This document shows, piece by piece, positions 50,501 through 61,135 of a DNA stretch of 64,000 nt (the stretch's first letter is position 1; each line of letters begins with the position of its first letter). The position numbers and the translations under genes were made by a program. The notes under the pieces are model-generated. The model was given only the letters and a program-made list of their open reading frames with translations. It ran no database searches and was not told where the DNA came from. Source of the DNA: Quillaja saponaria. Lineage: Eukaryota > Streptophyta > Magnoliopsida > Fabales > Quillajaceae. The DNA is taken from positions 31,479,048-31,543,047 of the forward strand of contig CM055608.1 of the NCBI GenBank assembly GCA_029379385.1, read 5' to 3'.

Positions 50501-51410
50501 TATTTGTCTTCATACTTATGATGTATGAGTTGCTAATCTAGCTTCTACAAGACCTACTTGAGAACTTGGAATCTGACTTTCTCAGCAAACTGGTCTACTT
50601 TTGTAACTCTAGAGGTTGTTGTTAGCTCCTGACAATTGCCTGGTTTTTTCCATAAACATTTTAGGGTGTTTTGGTTTTCCTTGCTGCAAAGTCGGGATTC
50701 ATTAAGGATGCAGATGAAGCTGCTCTATTGCAAAGTTTTATTCATATGCGTTGAGATGCTTATTGCTGCTATTGGTCATCTTTATGCATTTCCATACAAA
50801 GAATATGCTGGTGCAAATATTGGTGGATCTCGTGGTCTGACAGCGAGCCTTGCGCATGCCTTAAAGTTAAGTGACTTTTACCATGATACGGTCCACCAGG
50901 TGAGCCTTGCTATAGATATGCTTATATTATTGGTCTAAAGAATACTGTATAGCGTTTGAAGTCTCTCCTCATGGGTTTTGTTGAAATTTCTGCCTGTTGT
51001 TGTCCTGCCTTACCTCTAATTAGAGATGTGCTTAACTTTTGCAGTTTGCCCCAACTTACCATGATTATGTTCTTTACAATCACAATGAAGGTGATGAGGG
51101 AACAAGAAAGTATAGGTCACGCACCTTTGTCCCAACTGGCCCAGAGATGGATACTGTAAGAAGAAATAAAAATATACTTGGTAACAAGTTAGATGACATA
51201 CAGCTCTCTAGTCTCTCTTCTTCTAGTGCCAGCACTCCTAAAAAGTCTGATTTCGTGTCTGATGCTTCACATACTGATGTGATGAAGTCTTCCTTGCTTC
51301 TGGATGCCTCTGATTCTTTGTCCATGCCTTATGACCTGTCACTTATTGACTTGGATATATCCAGTTATCCTGCAAATGTTCCTGCAGCTGATCAAACTGG
51401 TACTAAGTAA
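47573..51410 (+). CDS. LAZ1/DUF300 family transmembrane protein, one frameshift
   Basis: Six exons: 47573-47728, 48592-48665, 49346-49495, 49819-50104, 50665-50899 and 51045-51410. The product starts MGELVPIYFIIVAFFCTAGA and has several hydrophobic helices. It carries family words such as FIRRCKQGCLQFVILKP and YAFPYKEYAGANIGG, then FAPTYHDYVLYNHNEG and a polar Ser/Asp-rich cytosolic tail, about 421 residues in all. LAZ1 proteins (DUF300, organic solute transporter alpha-like) are linked in Arabidopsis to cell death and vacuolar/brassinosteroid traffic. Exon 50665-50899 is 235 bp: an extra C near 50742 in the phrase TTTTATTCATATGCG shifts the frame, so that as written it stops after SFIHMR. 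Removing one base restores the family frame (ICVEMLIAAIGHLYAF). This is a pseudogene, a null allele or a sequence error. Confidence 0.88.
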
Positions 51411-53212
51411 CAATGAAGGCATAGGTTTAGATAGGTAGGCAATTGTCCTCAGTAGAAGGCAAAAATGGTGGATTAGTTGGGTATTGTTTGATGCAGGAAT
51501 GCATTTTGAGCCAGATAATGTGCTAATAATTTGTGTCAGTGTTCATTAAGAGCCTCAACTGCGCTTGAGACATCAGTTTCTAGCAATGCAGTCATTGATA
51601 TCGGCCTTCCTACTGAAACTGTCTGTAATAGATTGTTTTCCAGTGTACACAATGTAGATACAAAGAATTATTTACATACTTGAGACGTTTCAGATATTGA
51701 ACATGAATTGTGTTCGGAGGTTATTTTTTTCCCCATGCACATATGTACATTGAAAAAAACTGGATCCTGTTGAATTTGTCTGAATGCTGTTGCCAAATGT
51801 TTTTTGCATGTTACTGTTTCTCGCTATTTTGCAGCTCCAGGTCTTAGTAGACAGAAGGGTTCGGCACCATTTCTCCTTTCTCACAGTTCTTTCCTTCATT
51901 TGATCTACTCTAAGGGAGCCACATGGTATTACTTGATATATATTCCGGGGAAATGCATGTACCAAGCAACACTGTTTTTGTTGGATATACAGTATTAGTT
52001 CAGCTACACCCTTTAACTTTTACTTCTCTAATGCTGGTGATATTGTTAGAATTTGTTTATATATTACATAAGTTAGCACTAGTAATGAGGGTGTGTAAGA
52101 ACGGTGTTGAAGTATCATGTATCCAGCTCCTTATTTGGAGTATCAGAAAGACTCGTGTTCATTTTTATACTATCTTCTATTGGTGGACCGAACTCCTCCT
52201 CCCTTGTCCAGGAGATTTTTGAACCGATTCAGTTTCATGTTCTTGAACTTGTCACGATGATGTTGACAACCTTGATCTTGTGAAAGAGATGTTTTAGTAT
52301 GTCCCACATCTCAGTTATCATGTTCTTAGTGTTTCGCTAGAGGAGGCTTCTCTGGAGGTGCAGGGCCTTGTTTTCAGGGATGTACTTGTCTTTTCTGCTT
52401 ATTGAATTTGACAAGGCTTCACATGAAAGATGGAAAAAGAAAACTAAGGGGCCACGTATGAATGTTTAAACTTGCAAGGCAGAAGACGCTCAATAGCTCA
52501 AGTTACGAGTTTGTTACACCTGTACTCTGCAGATAATTTCGGCTCTTACTTTGCAAGAGAACTCAACTGAATTGTTTATCCAACTCTTTGAAATGTAGAG
52601 TTTAATTTAGCTTACGTAAATTACTTGGCATGCATGTATTCTTCATACTTCTGACGCACTCTAGTCTAGCCAATATTGTTATTTAATTATAAACCTAACC
52701 ATCAATGCCTGCAATAGTGCAATGTGATGCTTAAAGAAAATTTTGGTGTTTAATACAAGCTGTAAGTTCCAAAGTTGTTAAAGGGAAAAAAAGAAAAAAA
52801 ATAAGACGAACAGACAAATGGAAACACAAAAGGCATGTGACCGTCCATCTGAAAGAAAAAGAACTTATCGGACTGTCCACGTGTTAAAGTTGCTTAAAAT
52901 GGATTAGATAGAGTTGGACACTTTGTTTTTGGCTACTGCGGCGGCGGGCTGATTGGCTCAAATAGGAAGAAACAAAATCTAAGCAGCGCAAAAACAGGTG
53001 CAAAGAATTTCAAGGTTCAGACTTTCAGACCTTCCCACCTCTCCTCCTCCTCACTCACCCTATATCATTCATATATATTTGAGAAAGAAGGTGCTTTTCA
53101 CTTAATTAGTAGAAAGGAGCTTACTTTATTCTTTTTCTTCAGGCAGCCACCTTTCTCTCTCTCTCTGTGTCTTTGTACTTGCTGGCTTATGCTGTTTGTT
53201 TCCTGAGCCACC
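51411..53212 (+). promoter_or_regulatory. LAZ1-like 3' UTR, spacer, and promoter of the small ORF at 53213
   Basis: 51411 to about 52300 shows no conserved frame and contains the LAZ1-like 3' UTR. The right part has a G-box CACGTG at 52878-52883 and a TATA-like TATATATTTGAG at 53072-53083 with a CT-rich leader (TCTCTCTCTC near 53154), about 130 bp before the ATG at 53213. Confidence 0.45.
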
Positions 53213-53569
53213 ATGAATCTGAATCAGAGACAGAGAGAGAATTATGTCACGGGTCTGAACCCAATTTTCAGGAGCGACTCTTTTGGGTATTACAGCTTGG
53301 ACCAAAGCTACATGATGATGGAGAAGAGGCAGCTATTTCTGAGAAGCTATCAGTTCTGTAGAAAGAAGAGTCTGACAGAGAGAGTCAAAGGGTCTTTGAT
53401 TCGTGTTAAGAGGGTCATTTGGCTTAGGCTAAGATCTGCTCGTAGGCTGAGAAAATTGGTCTTTTCCAGGTTCAAATGTGGCTTCTATTATCGCAAAAGA
53501 AGATTTCTCCGTCTCTTAAACAACCATCACTACAAAAGCAACTCCTCCTCATCCACCTGCTTCTGGTAG
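53213..53569 (+). CDS. Small arginine-rich plant protein, unknown function
   Basis: An uninterrupted 118-residue ORF with a TATA-like motif, a CT-rich leader and a good composition shift. It starts MNLNQRQRENYVTGLNPIF. A very basic middle has KKSLTERVKGSLIRVKRVIW, then LRLRSARRLRKLVFSRFK and YYRKRRFLRLLNNHHYK, ending SSSSTCFW. There is no signal peptide. I have a vague memory of similar short basic proteins in other plants, but no function. A second small basic ORF lies 3.3 kb downstream on the same strand. Confidence 0.6.
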   Translation: MNLNQRQRENYVTGLNPIFRSDSFGYYSLDQSYMMMEKRQLFLRSYQFCRKKSLTERVKGSLIRVKRVIWLRLRSARRLRKLVFSRFKCGFYYRKRRFLRLLNNHHYKSNSSSSTCFW

Positions 53570-56500
53570 ACCTCCTCTGTTACCCGCTAATTATTTATTT
53601 TTACATAATATTATTCAATTAGTCCCCATTAAATTCCATTTCTGATGTTAATTTGGAATTGATGTTATTAGTAACCTTAAAAGGAGTAGTTGTGCTTCGT
53701 TTTATTCTCCTCAATTTGTTTGTTAGATTCATCTTTAATGATATGGATGGCATATAGTACTAGTTGCTAGACGCTTTGGCTCTGTTTGTATCCTTTAACT
53801 CTGCGACTGTTCTTTTGTTTTCTCCTTTGGGTTTCTGGTTTTTTTATTTTATATTATGTTATACATTTCTAAAATCTGAAGCTTTTGCTTTGTTTAAGTC
53901 TGAATTCCAAGATTGTTGCATTCCAATTATTTGGAAATCACGAAAACGAAACGCTGTGTGTTAGTTAGGTGGTGAAAACCAAGCTTTTTCTTCAATTTGC
54001 CCGTGCACATAAATCAATCCATTTTCTATAAACCTATGTTTGTGGGAATGGAATCCTTTGGAAATCTCAATTATCACATTTAGCTTCTAGACTCTAGATA
54101 TAAAAATTAAAATAAAATTAAACATTGTCCAGTTACTGTTTTCTATGTAAATATGTATTTAATATACTGAAAAGAACTAAATTACTAGTATATGCTTTGG
54201 TAACTGACAAGAATCTGAACAGGAGCTCATAAATTCAAGTGAGAATCCCATTATAAAATTTATAATGGATAACTGCATGTTCTCTGGGAAAGGTATTTGG
54301 CAACTAATTAGTTTTTTTTTATATCAAATGCAAAATGCTGGCTCGCCTCTTGATCCAGTGGTACCGTTCATGTCATTGTAAGTACAAAGTTTGAACTCTC
54401 AAGGGGGACTGAAATACAAAAAGTCAAGCATTTCTTAATTCTAAGTTTGAATGAAAACAGATTACGAAGTCATTGGGGAACCCTGTATATTTTTTTATTT
54501 TTACTTTACCTGCTGGGCATGTAGTTGCTGTTGAATATAGTAGGAGACACTATAGTTGGCCAGGAAATGTAACCATTTTTCAGATTTAGGTGCTTTGCTG
54601 ACTCAGCATACTCACCCATTACCCCACACACTTGATTCATGGGCTATCTTTGTAGTTCTTAATTCATGGGCTAGCTTTGTAGTTGTACCATACTACCATT
54701 AATTTCATGGAAGAAGAAACTTCTATATGGTCCACTCCTCTTTTTAATTCAATCTGATGCAGGGTCCGTTTTTAACTTAATAACCAAAAAGTGCTTCTAC
54801 AAATTTATCTATCAAACTGCTGTAAAAAGAATTGTTATCTTAACAAGTGTCTTATAAGTATTCGATAAAAAATTATCTCCTTTATAATATATAGGTTTTG
54901 GATATCTTAATATTCAGATTAGTTTTGTACTAATAAATATAAGTATTAATTAGAGAAATTACAAGTACCCACGTCTAACATTGGTCTTATTGAATATAAG
55001 CTACGCACACAACGTTGATCAAATATTTGTTTTCTACTTTTTATGAGCTGACAAATGTGAAAACCATTAATAGAGGAAGCATCTTACTTGGAATAAAATG
55101 TCAAAAGGGAGGAAGAACAGAGTATATTTTCTGATGCACAGCTCATAAACGTAGCTCTCAGTTGACATTAATGTCTTATTCATGACACTGTAGGAGTATG
55201 AATTATCTAATTAAGCTGATCTGTTGCAAGAAAAGTGGAGTGATGGTGAAGAAATTAAATTGGTAGAGGAGAAAAAGGGGATCACATGCAAGATGTGGGC
55301 TGTAAGCTAATTTATTGTGTGTAAGAAATCTATTTTTTTTTTTTTTAGAAAGTCAACAAGATTTTAGTTCTGAAACTCCAACGGTAACATACATACCAAG
55401 CAATTGTAACATGGGAGAATTTATTTCAATTCAACTTTGTTGATGCCTCTGCTATTCAATTTAAGTAGTCTTATAATGAACATCAACATGATCTCAATCA
55501 TCTTACAATATTAGGAATTAGGATGGCCCACCATTATAATTTGTGCTGATTGTTTATGTATTAGATTCAATTTATTTCTTTAATCTTTCCTTTCTTTTGT
55601 TTGTTCATGGAGAAGTAATGTGTATCCCCTCTATTTTTATCTCGCTCTGTTGATTTTGATGAGACTCATTTCCTAACCACTAAGATGGTCTGTTCAAAAG
55701 TTGAAATCAATTTATAAAGAAGTAGGATTTAGAAAAGAAAAAAAAATTGTTATGATGTCTCCTCTGTTTTGTGTTTATGTTGCATAACTTTAGAGTTGTG
55801 ATTTAGAGCTTTGTATATCCTCCATTACTTTTTATCATTGGTTAGATGCATTTGGGCCTTTGGGGGTAGGGGAATCCTAGTACTTGTTTGTTTAATATGG
55901 CAAAGGTCAGAATAAGAATACTTCAGTTGCAAGCACCTCTGCACTTTAGCGGGGCCAAATGGGTTTTTTTCTTTCCTTCTTTCTTCTGCTCTAGTTCTAG
56001 TCAATAACCATGAAAATATCCTCCATTTACTTAGATATCTTATATTGTTTGTCAATATATATTATGCAGCTTTGCTCATGATTATGTTAATGGATCACTG
56101 AACTATGAAAAGTTAGACTTAAGGGTACCATAAACCATTGGCAAGGCCCATTTAAATTGTATGCCCTACCCAAGGTGTCCTATGTCCAACAAGTATATTA
56201 CCTAGCCCAACCCAACAAATAGGAGGGGAAAAAGAGAGACAAGGAGAGTGAGATTTCTTGTATCTCGTAGCAAACAAAAACAGGAGTGAGATTTCACAAT
56301 GGATATTAGCTAGTTTGAAACCAGTCAAACTACACATTGGATCCTAAATTAAACAAGTAGTAGATACTAACTTTTGCAATAAAGAAAAATTAGAAATCCT
56401 AAATTATGTACTTATCTCTGTCGAGCAAATAAAGAAATAAGTAGATCTGCTATTGGTTAAAGATCTCAACCACATACATTCCATTGTTTACCAAATTATT

Positions 56501-56918
56501 TGTTTTGTTTTGTATTTTAACATGGGCATCAATCATTGCACATGCCTCCAATATTCCATTCATCATCCATTAGTTAAGTTGTTTAGAAATCCTAAATAGT
56601 CACTAAGGTGGTTAGCGAAGTGCTTCTACCATGTGTTGCAAGAAAGAAAAAACGAGGGCATTTTGTCTTTCACTTCCTCAATGGAGAGCATATGGCACCC
56701 ATTTGTTGTATAAGGAATCCACATACAGACCATGCAAATTCCATATTTTTTCTGTTATTGGTTTGTTTTGAAGGAGCATTAGGACCGATTTTGAATGTAC
56801 TTCCACAAACCTATTGTTTCACTTGCTTTTCCTTTTTTATGTGGATGTTGGTTAAGAATCCTTCAACCCACTGCATTTTTTTTTTCTCTTCCTTTTCACT
56901 TGGTCCTCAATGCTACAG
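53570..56918. other. AT-rich intergenic DNA
   Basis: No gene is supported apart from the SINE listed separately. Several T/A runs occur. 56100-56900 is less AT-rich and leads into the ORF at 56919; it may hold a leader or an upstream exon, since the ATG is preceded by the acceptor-like TGCTACAG. Confidence 0.45.
54338..54430 (+). mobile_element. tRNA-derived SINE fragment
   Basis: Box A-like TGATCCAGTGGTACC (54351-54365) is followed at SINE spacing by a box B-like AGTTTGAACTC (54389-54399). The wording parallels the SINE at 11325-11413, so both may be one family, the 54338 copy being more decayed. Confidence 0.5.
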
Positions 56919-57251
56919 ATGGGTTTTCAAAATCTTCTTGGTGAAGGCATGAGAAGTGGCTATGGGAGGCTAACAAGTTCTGATGAAAAATTGGCAAGGC
57001 CTAGAAGGGGTTGGGTAAAGACCATGAATGGAAGGCTAAGAGGTCTTCGATTATCTCGGTCTAGAAAGCTTTCATTGAAGGCATTTTCTGTGATTCTGTT
57101 GCCAAGCAGGATTTCAAGGATCTACAATGATATCGCCAATCGAATCATGAAGATGGAAGGTGTATATCCTAGTATTGTCTTTCCCACTCAACTGGGGCTT
57201 CCAGTTCTATCTCATCCCTCTGTCAAATGTAGAAAGACCTGCTTTCAGTAA
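56919..57251 (+). CDS. Small basic plant protein, unknown function
   Basis: A 110-residue ORF from the second of two in-frame ATGs (the first is at 56910). It begins MGFQNLLGEGMRSGYGRL, then RRGWVKTMNGRLRGLRLSRS, a hydrophobic-basic part with KLSLKAFSVILLPSRISRIY, and ends in a part with PSIVFPTQLGLPVLSHPS and CRKTCF. Similar short proteins of unknown function exist in other dicots, as far as I recall. The ATG follows an acceptor-like TGCTACAG, so this might be the last exon of a longer transcript. Confidence 0.6.
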   Translation: MGFQNLLGEGMRSGYGRLTSSDEKLARPRRGWVKTMNGRLRGLRLSRSRKLSLKAFSVILLPSRISRIYNDIANRIMKMEGVYPSIVFPTQLGLPVLSHPSVKCRKTCFQ

Positions 57252-57911
57252 CATCATCTTGCTTTTCTTATGATTTATTTCTTCATAATGAACTTTCCCA
57301 CTTTAAATTACAGAGTTGAAACTTACATTCCTTTCAGTTTATAAGCAACATTGAATTGATGATGAGAGATGAACAAAGGCCTTTGGCCCAGGAGGCTCAG
57401 GTTCCTTTTTGGGGCGATTTTGCCTACATCTCTAGGAATGGTTTGCCAGCTTCATTCTGAGTATCCATGTAGCCGACTACAATGATTTGAGATTAAGACT
57501 TGTGTTGTATACATTTCGCCCCGGGAAAATGTTGTGTAGTTTCTAGTTGACTGATTACTTAGAACATAGAAGGCATAAGTTGATATGTGAATACAGAGAG
57601 GACATAGATGATAGATTCAGTTTAACAAGATTTCATAATTACAGATTATTTTTCATTAAACTTATAAATCCAATTCGTACCCAAAAGTCAAAAACCAAAA
57701 ATTGAAGGGAAAAAAAAGAAGCCAGCATAAGATTTACATATGAAGACTCATTGAAACTTGACATTGCAGGAATAAACTGTACATTATGTTAAGGATTACA
57801 GAAATGTTAAATCATAGTAGCATAAAAATGGCCCACTATGCAAATTCTTCTTGTCTCTTTCTCTAATAAAAAGACCATTTTTATTGTTGCTTGAAGACAA
57901 ACTAGTGAGGA
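57252..57911. other. Convergent 3' region
   Basis: Probably the 3' UTR of the ORF at 56919 and of the minus ORF at 58247. Nothing else is seen. Confidence 0.4.
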
Positions 57912-58247
57912 TCAGTATTGAAGCAATCCACCAAAGGTACCTTTGGAAGCAAACCCAGTAAATAAAAGAACATAAGACTGCTTCAAACTGACATGGGGGA
58001 CTAAAAAGCGCCTTGTCTTATCCTTTGCTTGAATCTTCTTGCTTTGCTTCTTAGTCATTATCCTATGTCTTGGCGGTGTTAGGCTCTCATCAGACAACTC
58101 TGGTTCTTCCTTAATTGTTGAAAGCTTAGTCTTAAGTATTTCCTCTATATCCATCCTGGAATCAGTTCTCAAACTTTTCCAGCTTGTGCATGGCACCGCC
58201 CGCCAAATTCTCCGGTAACCCCTCCTCATTCTGCTAGATAAATCCAA
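57912..58247 (-). CDS. Possible small ORF, hypothetical
   Basis: A 111-residue minus-strand ORF with a basic N-terminus (MRRGYRRIWRAV), a middle reading KLSTIKEEPELSDESLTPP and a Lys-rich stretch (KKQSKKIQAKDKTRRF). Composition looks coding but there is no recognised family. It converges with the ORF at 56919. An acceptor-like GTTCACAG lies just upstream, so it could be a downstream exon. It may also be chance. Confidence 0.3.
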   Translation of the reverse strand: MDLSSRMRRGYRRIWRAVPCTSWKSLRTDSRMDIEEILKTKLSTIKEEPELSDESLTPPRHRIMTKKQSKKIQAKDKTRRFLVPHVSLKQSYVLLFTGFASKGTFGGLLQY

Positions 58248-59050
58248 TCTTCTGCTGTGAACCTGAATCTACATTAAGGCAACTATGCCGTACCTGAAGT
58301 ACTGATCTTTAGGAAAATGTTCAAGCTCTGTATAAACCTCTTGTATTATATATGTTTAGAGAAAGGTATGAGACTATGAGTTTGTATAGGTTGGAAAGGT
58401 AGTAGCTGGTGAAAGGGGTCACAAAAGGCAGTGATACTACTTACAAAAGCTATTGCCTTCACTACTTTACAGCAAGGGTTCTGATAAGCTTTATATACCA
58501 ACCAAACCTGTATTCATTACAAATCATGCTTAAGATTAGGATGAGGTTCGATTTATTTATTTTTGGGAGTTGGTAGTAGGTACTACTACTAGTATTTAAT
58601 ATAAATCTTTTTTCATTTTTGAGTTCCAACCACAAATTGTAAAATGAACACAAAAAAGTTGTCTGCTGCAAAATTCTATTTAGCTGTCAATGTCTTTTGG
58701 TCTATGCTATAGTTCTTGTCTATGTGCAAGTTGGTTAAGATTTTTGGAGATTTTTTTTGTCTCCAGTCCCTACATGGTGTGGACAATACAATTGATAAGA
58801 GAAATCCTGCTCAAGATCAATATTTGTCTCAGATATCCATATTTAGGAAGCAAATATACTGAAAAAATTAGTAGTAGCCAAGAAATTATTAGTTTGCTTT
58901 CCTTTTCAGGGTAGTTATATAAGCTTGTCTTTAACCAAATTTCTCATGATACTTGATCTAACCTTAATGTTTATTTTGGGAAAGATGAAAATGGGAAAAA
59001 AAAAAAAAAAAAAAGAAGAAGATGGAAAGATGTATTCCTTATTTGGAATC
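58248..59050. other. AT-rich spacer
   Basis: Contains an A run near 58998. No supported gene. Confidence 0.4.
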
Positions 59051-61135
59051 AAGAAGAAAATGAGAAGAACAAATTTAGAGAGATTTTTTTTTCCTAAGGT
59101 TACTTTCTCAAGTGTTCATCAAATGTTAATGGTGAGAAATGAAAGACTGTTAAAAATGGTACATAGTAACAATTAGAGGTCTTGAAATATTTTAAGTTCA
59201 AAAAATAATATATAAATTTAAATTAGTATTATATAATAAAATGGTACCAGAAATGGGAATAACGAGATAAAAAAAAGAAAAAAAAAAGAGTACAGTCATA
59301 CCAATCAATAAAAATATGGATGATTTATTCTATGTTTTGTAAAAACAAACAAATTGCTAGATCAGTTTAATGATTTTAAGTCTAATATTCATTTTATTAT
59401 TATTTTATGGTGAAATGTGTACTAACATAAAATTGAAAAATAACATCCTGTCTAGTATTAAATATATACCAACATATTTGGAGGAATTTTTAGCTTCAGC
59501 CACGACATAGGTGCGAGAGAGGTTTTTCTTAATATAGGGTGGTAGTGATGTGGACGTATTGTTTCATGTCAGAATGTGTGGAAGTACCCTACCTACCTTT
59601 TCATTTATCTATCCAAAAAAATGAAAAAAAAACCCTAATTGCCAATAGTTGTCATGCACTCATGTTGCAATTGATTTATTGTGAAGTCTTATTTCTACTT
59701 TTTTTTTTCTTTTAATACGAGTCTTAAATATGTAATTTATATATATATATATATTTTTCTATTTTTTTTTGAATATCAGTAGATTTTTTCAATCTCAATT
59801 TTTTTGTTTTAACATATTATTTGCAATAAAATAAAAATAAATATTTTTTTTGATTGAATGAAAATAAAATATTTGATAGATTTATAATTAGAATTAGATT
59901 TGAATATTAATTCAAGCACTTGAGGAGAAACTAGACCTTATATAAATCTACTCATTAATATAATTTTTTTTCTTTAAATTTTGAAAAAAAAATTGTATAA
60001 AAGGATAAGATGAATTTTTTTAAATTTTTTTCTAATTAATGATTATATCATAAAATTTATTTAGTTTTCAAATCTAAGAATAAGAAGAAGAAAATGAGAA
60101 GAACAAATTTAGAGAGAATTTTTTTTCCTAAGGCTACTTTCTCAAGTGTTCATCAAATGTTAATAGTGAGAACTGGAAGACTGTTCAAAATGGTACATAG
60201 TTACAATTAGAGATCTTGAAATATTTTAAGTTCAAAAATAATATATAAATTCAAATTAGTATTATATACTAAAATGGTATTGGGAATGAGAATAATATAT
60301 AAATCAGCATATCATTGATAAAAAAAATATGTACAATCATATCAATCAATAAAAGTATGGACAATTTACTCTATGTTTTGTAAAAACAAACAAATTGCTG
60401 GAGCAGTTAATGATTTTAAGTCCCGATATTCATTTTATTATCATTTTATGGTGAAATGTGTACTAACAGAAAATTGAAAAATAACATCTTGTTTAGTATT
60501 AAATATATACCAACATACTTGGAGGAACTTTTAGCTTTAACCCCTGACATAGATGAGGTGGAAGTTTTTCTAGATATAGGGTGATAGTGATATGAGCGCA
60601 ATGTTTCCTGTCGAAATGTGCATAATACCTTACCTACCTTTTCATTTATCTACCAAAATAAATCAAAAATAATAATTTCCAACAAACACTTTTTGTCGAC
60701 ATAAAAGTTGTCATGCACTCATGTTGCAATTGATTTATTGTGAAGTCTTATTTAATTTTTTTTTATATTTTCATACGAGTCTTAAATATTTAATTTATAT
60801 ATATATATATATATCTATAAATATTATTTTTCTATTTTTTAAAAAAATATCAGTAGATTTATTTGTCTCAATTTTTTTATTTTAACATATTATTTGTAAG
60901 AAAATAAAAAATAAAATATTTTATTGATTGAATGAAAATAAAATATTTGATACATGTATAAGTAGAATTAGATTTGAATACTAATTCAAGCACCTGAGGA
61001 GAAAGTAGACCTTATATAAATCTACTCATTAATATAATTTTTTTCTTTAAATTTTGAAAAAAAGATAAGATGAAAATATTTTAATTTTTTCTTTCTAATT
61101 AATGATTATATTATGAATTTTATTTAGTTTTCAAA
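59051..61135 (+). repeat. 1.03-kb tandem duplication
   Basis: The stretch from 59051 (AAGAAGAAAATGAGAAGAAC) is repeated from 60085 with an offset of 1034 bp. Phrases recur in the same order in both copies: TTCATCAAATGTTAAT, AATGGTACATAG, TGATTTATTGTGAAGTCTTA and AGTAGACCTTATATAAATC or its variant. The copies differ by scattered substitutions and small indels. There is no coding frame in common. Confidence 0.9.

Noticed and set aside
56608..56952. 114-codon plus ORF overlapping the small gene at 56919
   Set aside because: It is in another frame with low-complexity Phe-rich content; the 56919 frame looks like the real one.
58925..59176. 83-codon plus ORF with a Lys run
   Set aside because: The Lys run comes from a poly-A tract, and the rest falls in the tandem duplication, where the second copy does not keep the frame.
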